Translations under genes and position numbers: made by a program
The notes under the pieces: model-generated
The model's input: only the letters and a program-made list of their open reading frames with translations
The model's database searches: none
What the model was told of the DNA's origin: nothing
Source of the DNA: Colletotrichum lupini
Taxonomy: Eukaryota > Ascomycota > Sordariomycetes > Glomerellales > Glomerellaceae
Length of the DNA stretch: 64,000 nt
Direction: 5' to 3'
NCBI RefSeq assembly: GCF_023278565.1
Contig: NC_064677.1
Coordinates: 434,001 to 498,000 of the forward strand
Shown: positions 36,530-47,456 of the stretch, in pieces
Layout of the letters: each line of letters opens with the position of its first letter
Position numbering within the stretch: position 1 is the stretch's first letter

Positions 36530-36755
36530 TGTTAGTATATACGTAAGCAGGTTAGACCTTTTAGGTCGTAACTAGGTTAATAGGTTAGTATAGGTCTATT
36601 GCGTGTGTGTAGGAGGGGAAGATCGTGGGCAGAGCCCGCGGTCCCTCAGTGGGTATAGGTAGGTGGAAGGGTCCGTCTGCACGGGCCTAGACTGCCTACC
36701 TACCACCCCTACCTAACTACCTAATAGGGCCCCTTTTCTGCCTCGTAATCCAACA
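36530..36755 (-). repeat. 5' LTR of Copia copy B
   Basis: A 226-bp repeat. Its inner edge (TGTTAGTATATACG) carries several C-to-T and G-to-A changes relative to the left LTR, while its outer edge (CCAACA) is unmutated. The middle of about 120 bp is nearly identical in both LTRs. Confidence 0.93.
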
Positions 36756-36760
36756 CGACC
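36756..36760. repeat. Target-site duplication CGACC, right copy (Copia B)
   Basis: This matches 29841-29845. The host DUF3176 reading frame resumes immediately after it. Confidence 0.95.
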
Positions 36761-38228
36761 TAACATCGGAGATCAAAATGAACCGAAGCTCTTCTGCGAG
36801 TTGCGTTGTGACTGCGCCTGACGGTGCACGTCTTAGTGGTTACTGCGGCACAGGATCCGACTGGATGCACGTGTTCAACATCAGCACTGGCTCGAACCGC
36901 ACCTTCGAATCCACAGATCCTCGAATGATCAAGGCGGACGCGCCCAATCTGATTGCGCAGTTCAGCGGTCTCGGTATTCCTGGCGGGATGCCGGCGACGA
37001 CCCCACTTGATGACTCCCGCGCGGCTGAGTGTGCTCTGTGGTATTGCCTCCAGGCCAGGAATATCAGCGTAGAATCCGGACAGCTGAAGGACGAGATTGT
37101 CGATACCTGGAGTGAGGTGGATGAAGGCTCGACTTCCACCGGGAGAAATGTCACATTCGTGAACATCCCGGCCAACTTCAATACCGAGGCAGGCAAGAGC
37201 TACGGAATGGGTCCATTTCAGATGTACGCCATGAAAGCATACGCAAAGACAAACATTATAGGAAACGTCAGCGCCGATGGGACTTTGGGGATTGTCTTCA
37301 CCTCGGCGTCTCCCTTTGCGGACGGAATGCACGCCAGTTTCGGGGACGTCGGCAGCTGGATGGAGAGACTTACAAGAAGCTTGACCAACGACGTACGCCT
37401 GAACAGTAACGACACTACAGGCAACGACGCTTTCAGAGGTACCGTGATGGCTACCCAGGTTGTCATTGTAGTGCGCTGGGCTTGGATCGTGTACTCTGTC
37501 GCCCTGGTCGCTGTGTCGGTGATTTATCTCGTAGTTGAGGTTTTGCGGACGAAAAGGAAAGGGCTGCTGCCATGGAAGTCCGACGTACTTTTGCCAGTAT
37601 GCATGAACATGGACGATGAAATCAGAGAGAAAGCAGCTGGCGGCATAGTTGAGCCTGGCGGCCTCAAGAGGCTGGTCGGAGATGTTCCGGTTCAGCTCAA
37701 GGCTGACAGGACAGGCGTCATCCGGTTCGCGCAAGAGGTCAAGACCGATGGAACCCATTCGCCCAGAGAAAATGCGAATGAGTGACTTGTTAGGTATACC
37801 TGACCTTGTTCTAGGGCTCGGTTTGAGGACACGATGCAGGCATGTCAAGTAATTGAGGTATGGAGTGCAATGATATCAAGAATTCATGATGGAGATATGG
37901 CATGGAAGCCCCCACCAAGAGATGACTCTACAACGATCTAGCTAGCCGTACAGAAACCTCATCACGCCTTAGCATCTAGGACGTGTGATTCGTTCGCACT
38001 GATCTTGCTATGCATGAGCATCACTGAATCCTTGTCGCAGAACTCGATAACCTTCGTGACCTTGGACCCGTCCTCGTTGAAGTCAAAGAACCAACTGAAT
38101 TCCAATTGAAGATTCTCTGAGCCGTCTCTGAACTTAATATCCGAAGAGGACGTAAGTGCCGCCTTTCGAGCTTCGGAGTCGACGACGAGGTTTGAAGTAG
38201 TAGTGGCCCCGACTATAAAGACGGCGAT

Positions 38229-38233
38229 GTCCT
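38229..38233. repeat. Target-site duplication GTCCT, left copy (Copia C)
   Basis: GTCCT abuts the TGTTAG start of the left LTR and is repeated at 45082-45086. Confidence 0.95.
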
Positions 38234-38438
38234 TGTTAGTATCCCTATTACAGGGTAGTTAGTTCGAACCGTAGTTAACGAAGAGATTAATTAAACTATA
38301 TAAATATCTGCGTAGTAAGTATAAAAAGGAGGTTCTAACTATAAGTTAGGCTAGCTATAATAATCGTAAATAGGGCCCCTAATTAGCCCCTATGTAGTCG
38401 GCTATATACCGCGGTTAAATTAGACTTCTAATCTAATA
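38234..38438 (-). repeat. 3' LTR of Copia copy C
   Basis: A 205-bp repeat. The outer edge TGTTAGTATCCC is unmutated, and the inner edge reads CTAATCTAATA where the right LTR has CCAATCCGACA, consistent with RIP. Confidence 0.94.
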
Positions 38439-41400
38439 CTAACTTTCTCTTTCTTTTATCGATTTAACTACTATAATTAGAGATATAATTCGACCTCGGG
38501 CCCGTTTATTAAGTCGTCTCCTTTTCCCCCTTTTCTCTACTCTTTTTATATAACCTATCCCTCTATTCGTATATTAACTTTTCTACTACTTACGAATTAC
38601 TCTAATCCCTTATTTAGTACTATTTTTATAAAAACGTCTACGAGGTTATTTTTATTATTAATTTAACGGATCTTAAGTATCTCGCGCCTTTCGTACGATT
38701 ATCTAAGGGCTATAATATTAATTATAAGCCTCTTTTCCTTTATCGTTCCTAATTTAACAAGGTATTCGTATAGCGAGTAGGAATTAGTATAAATAACTAT
38801 TAGAATAGGTAGAAGGCTAATTCGATTAGTAATTTTCTTTAGCGTTATTAAAATCGTATAGGAGAGGTTAACGCCGTTAACTATATTATAAACCTCTAAC
38901 GCTAGTATACTTCTTATTACCCGCTTACTTTTAATTAATAAGTAATAAATTATATTACCGTATATAATAAATTCGCTCTCGCTTATACTCTCGTTAACTA
39001 GGATAATAATATACCCTAATTACGAAGTAAGGTCGTTATTATTTATAAATAACTTATTAATAAAGACATAGAGCTTATTAGTTATAAAGTCGATCGGGTA
39101 ATAAATAAGACCTTAATCGAGATTTATCTATTATTACTTAAGCTACTTATTAAGTACCTCGACGTCTCGTTTAGTTAGATTTATAGTTTACGTTACCTTA
39201 GCGTAGTTAAAAGTCGCTTCGGGCTAATAAATACTTATAATATATACCCCTCGCGCGAGCTTAGCCTTATACCGCTTTTTAATATTAATTACGTTTAGAT
39301 TAACGAGGTTAATCTTCTCGCCCTACCCCTTTTATTAAAAAACGACGTTTTTTTTTTTAATTATAAGAATCCTACCGTTAAATACTAAGGGGGTATTTAT
39401 TATAAGGACCTTTTTTAGCTTTATTACGAAGCCCGCTTTTTAGAGCTCTTTATCTTCCTTTTTTATAAAGTTAATATCGGATAGGCCTAATATATCGTTA
39501 GTTTATATTCCGACGATCCTAAATTAGTCGCCTTCGTACTCTATAACTAATAAGCACGGGTCGTATATAGAAGTAACTATTAATAGTTAATTAATATAAA
39601 AATCGTAATAAGTAGCTTACTAATAGGTGCCCGATTCTGCGAGCCTATATAGTAGCTTAAGCACTTTAATAATCGTGCTTTTTAAGTACTTACTAGCTAT
39701 TTCCTTTAGTAAATAGGCTAGGATTTTCTTTATAAGCCCTGTAGCCGATTGGGTATAAGCCTAGGTAATATTACGGCTCTAAATTTCGTATCCCTTCTTT
39801 TATAATAATACTATTATTACTATTATTAATCGTTAGCTATAGCGCTATATAGTGGGCGATTATATAAGTAGTATTATATTTTTAACGTCGCCGTATCCTT
39901 AAATTACGTATTTAGACTTCTCGTACGGCTAGGGTGTTCTTTTCTTTTTAATCTTACGAACTATTCGTAATTTAAATATGCGGAGGTTTATATATTTTTC
40001 TAGGTCGTATAGGATAAATTAATAGACCCCTCGATTACAAAGAGTATCTACTTCGATAAGATCTGATCCCTTATATAGCTTTTTAGTAATTATAATTATA
40101 CCTTTCTTACGTAGTTTAACCGCTAGCTCGAAATCGGCTTTCTTTTTTATTATATAAAAAGTATTAATTACCTCGTTACTAATAATAAATTGCCGCGTTA
40201 GGGCTTACTATCGTGGTCTTTTACGACGTCTCGCCGGTAGTATTAGTACCCTTTTAGTAATTTCCTCTTCTTCGTCGTTTATTAGTACTACTACGACGAT
40301 TTCGTTAAGGATAATTTCCTATATCTCTACTACGGGTTATATAGTTTCCCTTAGCTCTTTTTTTTTTATAAGTTAAAAATTATCTTATTAGGATCTATAT
40401 AGTACGGTTTAATTACTATAATTAATATTTTAAGTAGCTAGTCGCGATTTCTTACGACTATATAAGAGCGCTCGTTAACGGAAATTAACTTATATAGCCT
40501 AGCCCACTATTAGGTAATTTCGCGCTATACTTATATATCCGAATTTAGTAATATATCTAGATTATCCCCTATATCGGGCCTATTACGTATAGTAATTACC
40601 TCGTTAACTTACTTTTTTACGCTTACCTTACGCAATGCCTATATTACTTTTTTAACTACTCGGGCTCGTTAGCTTATACCTAGCGACGGTAATGAGGCTA
40701 AGGTCGTTCTTAGATATACTTTAAATACTAATAGCGTTAATATAAGTCCGTTAGGCCCTATAGTATCGTTATAGTATTTAAGTACTATTTAGAGGTATTC
40801 GTCGTTAGTAAAATCCGGATTTTCTTTTTTAATAATTCTAAACGCCCTTTTTAATTACTAATATGCCCTTTTTACCTTTCTAATACTATAGTACGCTTTA
40901 ACGGGTACGACTTTTAGCTATATACCGTAGGCCGTCGTATTATCCCTAAATTCTATTAACTTAAAGCTAGTACTAGCGTCGGTTTTAATACTATCTAGCG
41001 GTCCCTAGTATATATCGATCTAGCTTTTTCGTAGGGCTACCTATACTATCTTTGTTTATAGATCCTAGAGGAATTGCCCTACTTAGAAAGATATAGCTAC
41101 GTCGATTATATATAATACTAGCTAACTATTTAAATAGAAGATATCGACGACTATTTCTTAGTTAAAGTTAAGCTTATTACGCAATTTAAACTTAAATTTA
41201 CGTAGGCTCTGCGTATTTATTTAGTATTAGTAATATACTTTCGTTAACTACTCTAGCGCCCCTATTTCGATATTATTATTACTTAATTACTTTAGGAAGT
41301 TATATAGCCTCGTAACTAATAAGTACCCAAATCTCTAATATAGTCTTCTAAGCTCACTTTCCGTTAAGTAATTAATTAACTTCGTATTATTAATAAGCTT

Positions 41401-44400
41401 TATAAACGCATGCCCCTATTATTATTTAACTATCTCGAAGTGCTTACCGCTAGAGATTCTATTCTTCGTATTATCGAATATAATACCTAGTCGATTTATA
41501 TCTTTTAAATATAAGAGAAATGGGGTATTAATGGGTAAAATATAGAAAGTTATCGTTCCGAAGTATGTCTTTATTTCTACTATACTTAGGGCAACGATTT
41601 CTTTACTTAGGCCGAAACTAATCCTCGTAATACCCGCTATTAACGTATTAAGTATTACTAGCGCGATATTCTATAGCACTTAGAATTACCCTTTTCCTCT
41701 AGTTAACTATTATAATACCTTAGTATCTAGGATAATCCTATAAAAATCGTTTAAGCCGTACCTTTTATTTATATAAAATGCTTATACGAGCTTAGTATTT
41801 AAAAGATCTAAGTAGTATAAAAAGGACCCCTCTAGCTACCTCTAGATTTACTTAGTACTATGTTCCTTTTTTTTAAATATTAAGAGAGATAGCGTCTTCT
41901 TTTTAATCGTTAAAAAAATAAGCTTTAGCCCTATTAAATTTACCCTTTTAGCCGCCTCCGTATCCGTTATCTAAGGGACCTTCCCTTACTATCCGTAAAT
42001 AAAAGCCTACTTATTAAGAGCTTTTATTACCCTCTATTCGTTTAGCCTCGTATATCCTCTAGAGGCTAACGGGGCGAAAAAAGAGTAGTTAATATCGTCG
42101 ATTTCGTCGTAATTTAATTCGTTAGTATAGGGGGTAAGATCTTCCTTATCTTCTAAATCTCTTATAGGGGGTATATATTTTAAATTACTACTTTAGCTAC
42201 TATTACTAAGTTCCGTACCCCCGGATCTACCCTTATATATAACGAGGAATTAGTTAAACCGACGAGGGCTAGTTTTACTATTTACTACCCTCGACTTTCT
42301 ATATTATTTATATAATTTAGTACGCTCTTCCTCGGAGTAGTTACTTAACTAATATCTATCCTTTTTATAAATATAGTATTACTTCTTCTATTACCCTACC
42401 CGTAAGTTAAATCTTTACTTATTCGACGAATCTAAGCCTCTTTACTAGTAATTACTATATCTAGCCTCTTTTCCTTTCTTATTATACGTTCGATCGACCT
42501 AATATTATTAATAAGGGCCGTTATATACTTAAAAATAGGTTTAGCGCGGTATTCTCGCTTTAATATTAAAGCTAGATCTTAGCCTCGAGTAGAGCGTCTC
42601 GTAGTCTTTAAGTACTTAGTATAAAATAATTTTTATTTTTAATATACGCTAGACTACGGTATAAAGATATCCGACTTTTTGCTCGTTTATCCCCTTATTT
42701 AGCTAGGTTTTCGTTAGCTTATTAATTCGATCGATAAGCTCTTTAAGGATTTTTACTTATAATTTACCTTTTATTATCCTAGCTATAAATATAAAAAAAA
42801 TCGCTCGTAACTTAAATAAGAGCTCTAGGTTCTTATCGTAAGTCTTAAAGCGGCTTCGGATTACGTTAATTATACTAAAAAAGTCGTTTTAATTAAGATT
42901 ACGTACCGCTTTATAATAATAATTAGAGGCTTTATTTACGAGTACGATATTAATTACCGAATAGTATTAGTATTCCCTAATTCTAACTTTTTCGTAATAA
43001 TCGTAAAACATCGTTAGGGTTTTTTATAAAACCTTATACTTCCCCTTAGAGTATAATTTCTTTTTTAAAAAGATCTTTTTAAGGTCCATAAATTGCCTCG
43101 TATTCGTTACTAGATTTTTAGTATTTATATACGAACCTTACGTCGCTGCGTACTATTAGTAACTTCGGGTCGTTTACCTCTTTTCTTATTAGCCGATCGG
43201 CGCCGAATTTCGTATTAATAGTAATAACGAGTTATAGATCGAAATAAGCGGAATTGTTAATTATCGTATTTTTAATACTATATTTTGCCCCGGTATATCC
43301 TTTTATAACGATAGATTTCCGTTAGTAATTATAGGGAGGAAATCTAGGTCGTTTACCCTTTTTTTAAATTTGTTAAAGCGATTATACGCTCTATCGACCT
43401 GTGCCTAGTTCTATAGTACGAATTCTTTTATAATTATCGTTATTAGTATTTCGTATAGCTCTTGCGATTATAATTGCGCTAATAATACCCCTTGCCCATA
43501 GAGGAATCTATTAACTACTTTTATAATTCCTAGGCTTGCGCTCGCGAACTATTCGTTTAGTTAGTAACTAAGGTCGTCTACGATTTCGTAAAATAGGGGT
43601 TACCCCTATAGCCCCTTTTTTTTATAAACCTTAGTTAAATAGATTAATACTACGTTAATTTGCTCGCCGTTAGGCTAATCCGCGATTCTATATATCTACG
43701 TCCCCTAATAGTCCGGGTTAATATTTACCTATTTATAAGGGATTAGGATTCTATTTAAAATTGGGTTTCGTCCTCTTTTTTTTTACCCTAACTCGCTAAG
43801 GGGCGTGCTCTAGCTTATACTTATATTAATAGTTACTAGCATATTTAATCTTAATAGGGATATATCTAATCTACGCGCTAGTTATAATAAATCCGTACTT
43901 TTATTATTTAATAAATTTATCGGGGTCTAGGAGATTCCCGCTTCCTCTCGCTATCTCGCTACTACTCTCGTTTCTATTATTTTTAGCGATTACTACTACC
44001 CTTTTAAATCGCTAGTTATTATACTTACTAAGATCCTCCTTTTTATTTAGTATAAAAGGGTAGGTTTTAATAGTTCCTTTTTATTATAGTAGTAGTAGAC
44101 GTTTATATTACTATAAGAAGATATAGTAATTAGTCTTAGGATCTTTATTAATTACCGATTTCCGCTATCCTGTATACTTCTAGCCTCCTAAGCCTCGTAC
44201 TCTTTATAATCTTTAAATAACTTCTTTCCTCGACCTACCTCCTCTAGAGTAGTATTTTATAAGAATAGTCGAAAGTAAACGCCGGGCGGCTCGTAAAAGA
44301 GCTATATAGGCTATTAAGAACCGTATGGGCCGTTAAGTATAATTAACGAAGTTAAGCCCTCTTTTTTATAAGATCGTATATTTTAAGGAAATTACTAAAA

Positions 44401-44876
44401 ATACCCACTTATTACTCGTACGTAGTAGGGTTAGATACCTTAAAAATCTTATTTTTTACGGCCTCTTAGTACCCTATTTTATATCTTTTAAGTAGTCTTT
44501 TTCGTAACTTAATTATAGTTAGGTAATTGTCGCTTACCGGCGATCCCTTTTATTACTTAGTTAATTTTTAATTACGGGCCGGCTGTAGAAAAGTCGTTTA
44601 GTAAAAAAGCTACTCGGGGCGATAGCAAAAGGCTAGTTACTTAAATAGTTCTATTAATTAACGTAGTTTAACGTAATAAACGTCAACCTCTCGTAAGTAG
44701 TAAAGGGCTATAATTACTTAATTCCGTACGGTATTTAAGAATCGCCTCCTTTTTTATTTACTTCTATAAAGTTAATTAATACGAATCTCCTATCCCGTGC
44801 GGTATTAAGAGGTCGTCTCTTTTACGTAGCGAGATACCTTACCGATCTATAATAATAGAATTTAACTACTAATTAG

Positions 44877-45081
44877 TATTAGTATCCCTATTATAAGGTA
44901 GTTAGTTCGAACCGTAGTTAATAAAGAGATTAATTAAACTATATAAATATCTACGTAGTAGGTGTAAAAAGGAGGTTCTAACCGTAGGTTAGGCTGGCTA
45001 TGATAATCGTAAATAGGGCCCCCAATTGGCCCCTGCGCAGTCGGCTGTATGCCGCGGTCGAATTGGACTTCCAATCCGACA
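44877..45081 (-). repeat. 5' LTR of Copia copy C
   Basis: A 205-bp repeat. The inner edge is RIP-altered (TATTAGTATCCC), while the outer 60 bp keeps CpA and TpG (CCCAATTGGCCCCTGCGCAG). An 18-bp block shared with copy B (AATTTAACTACTAATTAG, 44859-44876) adjoins it internally, at the primer-binding position. Confidence 0.94.
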
Positions 45082-45086
45082 GTCCT
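45082..45086. repeat. Target-site duplication GTCCT, right copy (Copia C)
   Basis: This matches 38229-38233. The coding sequence of the NTF2-like gene continues directly on its right side. Confidence 0.95.
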
Positions 45087-45294
45087 TGGCGAACTGTGTT
45101 TGGTAGGCTGCGTTGTCGAGGATGAAATCGCCCGGTATGCCAAACGCTTTGGTCATGGAACGGGGGAGCAGTTGGCGGGTGCAGTCTGGGCTGACCTCGC
45201 GGTTGATGATTGAGGCGTCATTATGCTTTTCGCCGTCTGTGTATGCCTCGAAGAAGGACTTGATGGTCGCCTCGACTTTTTGTCGGAATGCCAT

Positions 45295-47456
45295 ATTTGA
45301 GGACTCGGTACAGCGATTTGCGTTGAATTGAGAGTGAAAAGGTGAAGGAGAATCACCTGCGAGTGCCTTCGAGTATCACTGATGTGTTGGCATCTTCTTA
45401 TAATTATGCGTTCCTGGCAGGTGTCTCAATGATCTCACAGGATTTAGACTCCTTTCATCTCACGTCAGCCTATTATTAGCTCCAGAACCATTGGCAGTCC
45501 ACACACCCCGCGAAGTGGTGATTAGCGTACTAATTACGCCTCTTTCTGCATTAGGCATGAGACACTCGGCATTTTATTCGAGGGCTGCATACGATGTTCC
45601 TTTGAGAACTTTTGTCAACCAAAGGCCCTACGGCATACCCGGTGGGGATTTTGATCACTTGATATCAAGCCGCCTGCAATTATTGTTCAAGGAGAGTTAA
45701 TAGCATGTTTTCCAGTTGGCGTATTGTTCGACACTCGCATAACAGGAAATCCGTCAGGATTGCTTACTTCCTCCCTGAAGCCGTCTAATCACGGGTCAGT
45801 AAGACCCAGAGGCATCACGTAAAGGCATGATGAATGGCCATATTCGACAGATATGTGTCAAGTGTCAAGTCAAACGACACAGTGACGTTGTGTAGCTGAC
45901 CAGATTTACTTTCATACCAATAGGCTGTTTTCAGCGTCATCTTACTCCATTGGCAGATGATCCGATGCCGAGAGTCAACTTCGATGAGCTGTTCATAATA
46001 AGACAGTCCAGCGAACATGTCCCCTTATAGTTATTACCTTAGTCTCAGTGAGATATGATGGCCAGGGTGACGTACAGTACAAAAGCGCTGTTGGATCTCT
46101 GCCAAACCTCGGGGTAAGAGATTGCGGCCAGTGGCATTCAATGATACAACAATGGCTTTGATGCGAGCCTGAAGAAAATGCCCAACTTCACTCAGAATAT
46201 TAGTACAGTGTTTGCCGGTCTCAATGGCTTTTGGGATCAGCCCTGACTGGATACAGATTGATGAGTACGTAAGTTCGGTGCCCATGAGTCGTCTTATTGC
46301 TTAACAACAGTGTAGCTCAAGGCTATGCCGAGTTCATCCTCGTTATTGGACCTGAGACTTTGCATAAGCGACTCAGTGAAATTGAATGCGGCAGGCAAAG
46401 TCACTACTGGGCTCGTCTTCCCAACTCAAGTTCATATTGTGAACTTGGGGGTTACGTCATGTAGCTCTGTCATTTACGTGTGCAAGTGATAGATGTGATT
46501 GACCTAAAATTGCAATCCTCCATGCTTGCAGTGAGGTTTGCTACACCTACCACAACGTTAGTAATCGACACGTGGAGTGCAGGATACCTCTCGAATCTGC
46601 AAACATAAGACTAGATATTCTACTTGCGTCACTCACGGTTGGTTTCCACTTATGCCGGTAGGTGCGCTATGACAAGCGAACATAAAGGCAACACCAAAGA
46701 TACCTATTCCCTGGCCGAATGTCTCGAATAGGCCGAGCATAGTAGAGTGAGCAAAATCTGTGCACAGCAGTTGCTTGCCATTGAGACCACATAGAGCAAA
46801 GATAGTCGGGAATATGAACCATACGAGGGAGAACGTTGTGTTTTATTTGCGATTTGGTAGATTGATCAATACCATGACAACTTTGGTAAAGGAGATCTCC
46901 GGCTATCCCCACAAGACAGTGTCGGACATCGGCCAAGACCGGCAGTCTGTCTCTCGGAAGGGAACCGACGTTCAATCATTTCGGCTTCTCTGCCCTTGAT
47001 CTATCTCATCTATAAACAGGGCACCCCGCGTCGTAAGAAACCAGGACTAAGGTCGAGTGTCCTTCAGAACGGCATTTTTTGTTCAAGCTCTCTTCCAGCC
47101 TACCTTATTGGCTGGTGCGTCTTATCAGCGATGTTCGGAGCTGGAAGCCGATGGTGGGTCCTGGCTACAAGCGGATCGGATGGCTGCCGAAGGGCGAATG
47201 TTGTGATTAAGACAGTCTTGCCGCCTCTGTGCCATGTTACGTCGCGGATCTTTCTTTTTGACAAGCCAAGTGCTCCAAACATTCCATTCAGTACACTATC
47301 CTTTTGGGAAGCTACACAAATAATACAGTACTTTGTTGAAGATTCTTGACAAGATCATCGCATCATTCTTCAGCGCTCAATCTTATACTCAGTTGCTGCA
47401 TCAAGTGGCATACATACATGACTTGCAGTAACCGGGCTACCAAACCGCATAGTAAG
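45295..47456. other. Intergenic with possible remnants of a minus-strand gene
   Basis: No complete gene is visible. On the minus strand, an open stretch at about 46650-46840 reads as a hydrophobic membrane-protein-like segment (including LFETFGQGIGIFGVAF and then APTGISGNQP) and ends at a GTGAGT donor-like site at 46637. Another stretch at 46080-46285 is open and compositionally protein-like. I could not link them by phase-consistent introns and do not recognise a family. This may be a decayed gene or unrelated open frames. Confidence 0.35.

Larger units (their letters stand above)
29846..36755 (-). mobile_element. Ty1/Copia LTR retrotransposon, copy B, full length, RIP-degraded
   Basis: The element is 6910 bp with two 226-bp LTRs and 5-bp target-site duplications. 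The interior is AT-rich, full of stops and nearly free of CpA and TpG, so it encodes nothing intact. It runs on the minus strand. The degraded RNase H end lies near 30460-31000, next to the left (3') LTR, and parallels the same region of copy C. An 18-bp block, AATTTAACTACTAATTAG, sits just inside the right (5') LTR at 36512-36529, in the primer-binding position, and is shared with copy C. LTR sequences differ from copies A and C, so this is a related but separate family. Confidence 0.93.
28869..37785 (+). pseudogene. DUF3176 membrane protein gene interrupted by Copia copy B
   Basis: The host exons are 28869-29389, 29452-29624, 29702-29845 and, beyond the element, 36761-37785. Their lengths sum to 1863 nt (620 aa plus stop) with every junction in phase, a length usual for this fungal family of unknown function. 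Three hydrophobic segments occur early (around FLAVASLVAQAIVLW, LIAILSTVCRATFMIAVGAI and GAVLTMLSLALGFF), then a long Cys-containing extracellular-type region and a last membrane segment near the C-terminus (IVYSVALVAVSVIYLVVEV). SQAKWNHF after the second segment fits the family. The 6.9-kb insertion is in codon 280, so only an N-terminal part can be made from the first exons. The part after the element keeps an open frame from an ATG at 36778. Confidence 0.88.
38234..45081 (-). mobile_element. Ty1/Copia LTR retrotransposon, copy C, full length, RIP-degraded
   Basis: The element is 6848 bp with 205-bp LTRs and GTCCT target-site duplications. The coding direction is minus: a pyrimidine tract at 38440-38458 (CTTTCTCTTTCTTTT, the complement of a polypurine tract) sits next to the left LTR, and the degraded RNase H region follows at about 38580-39130. 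Its sequence is the reverse complement of copy A throughout the shared part, so A and C are one family. The interior has stops in all frames and lost almost all CpA and TpG. No intact gag or pol remains. Confidence 0.94.
37962..45294 (-). pseudogene. NTF2/SnoaL-like small protein gene interrupted by Copia copy C
   Basis: The host parts are 45294-45082 (71 codons from the ATG at 45294) and, beyond the element, 38228-37962 (88 codons plus stop). Together they form an intact single-exon frame of 159 aa, the normal size of an NTF2-fold or SnoaL-like protein. The N-terminal part has the usual helix pattern (KVEATIKSFFEAYTDGE) and later an Asn-Ala-Ala-Tyr block. The C-terminal part has the strand pattern FSWFFDFNEDGSKVTKVIEF expected of the curved sheet. 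Such proteins act as small cyclases, isomerases or binding proteins. The 6.8-kb insertion falls between codons 71 and 72. The gene converges on the DUF3176 gene, with stop codons 177 bp apart. Confidence 0.85.

Noticed and set aside
36760..37848. 362-aa minus-strand open frame after Copia copy B
   Set aside because: It is the antisense shadow of the last DUF3176 exon, which reads in phase with the upstream exons on the plus strand.
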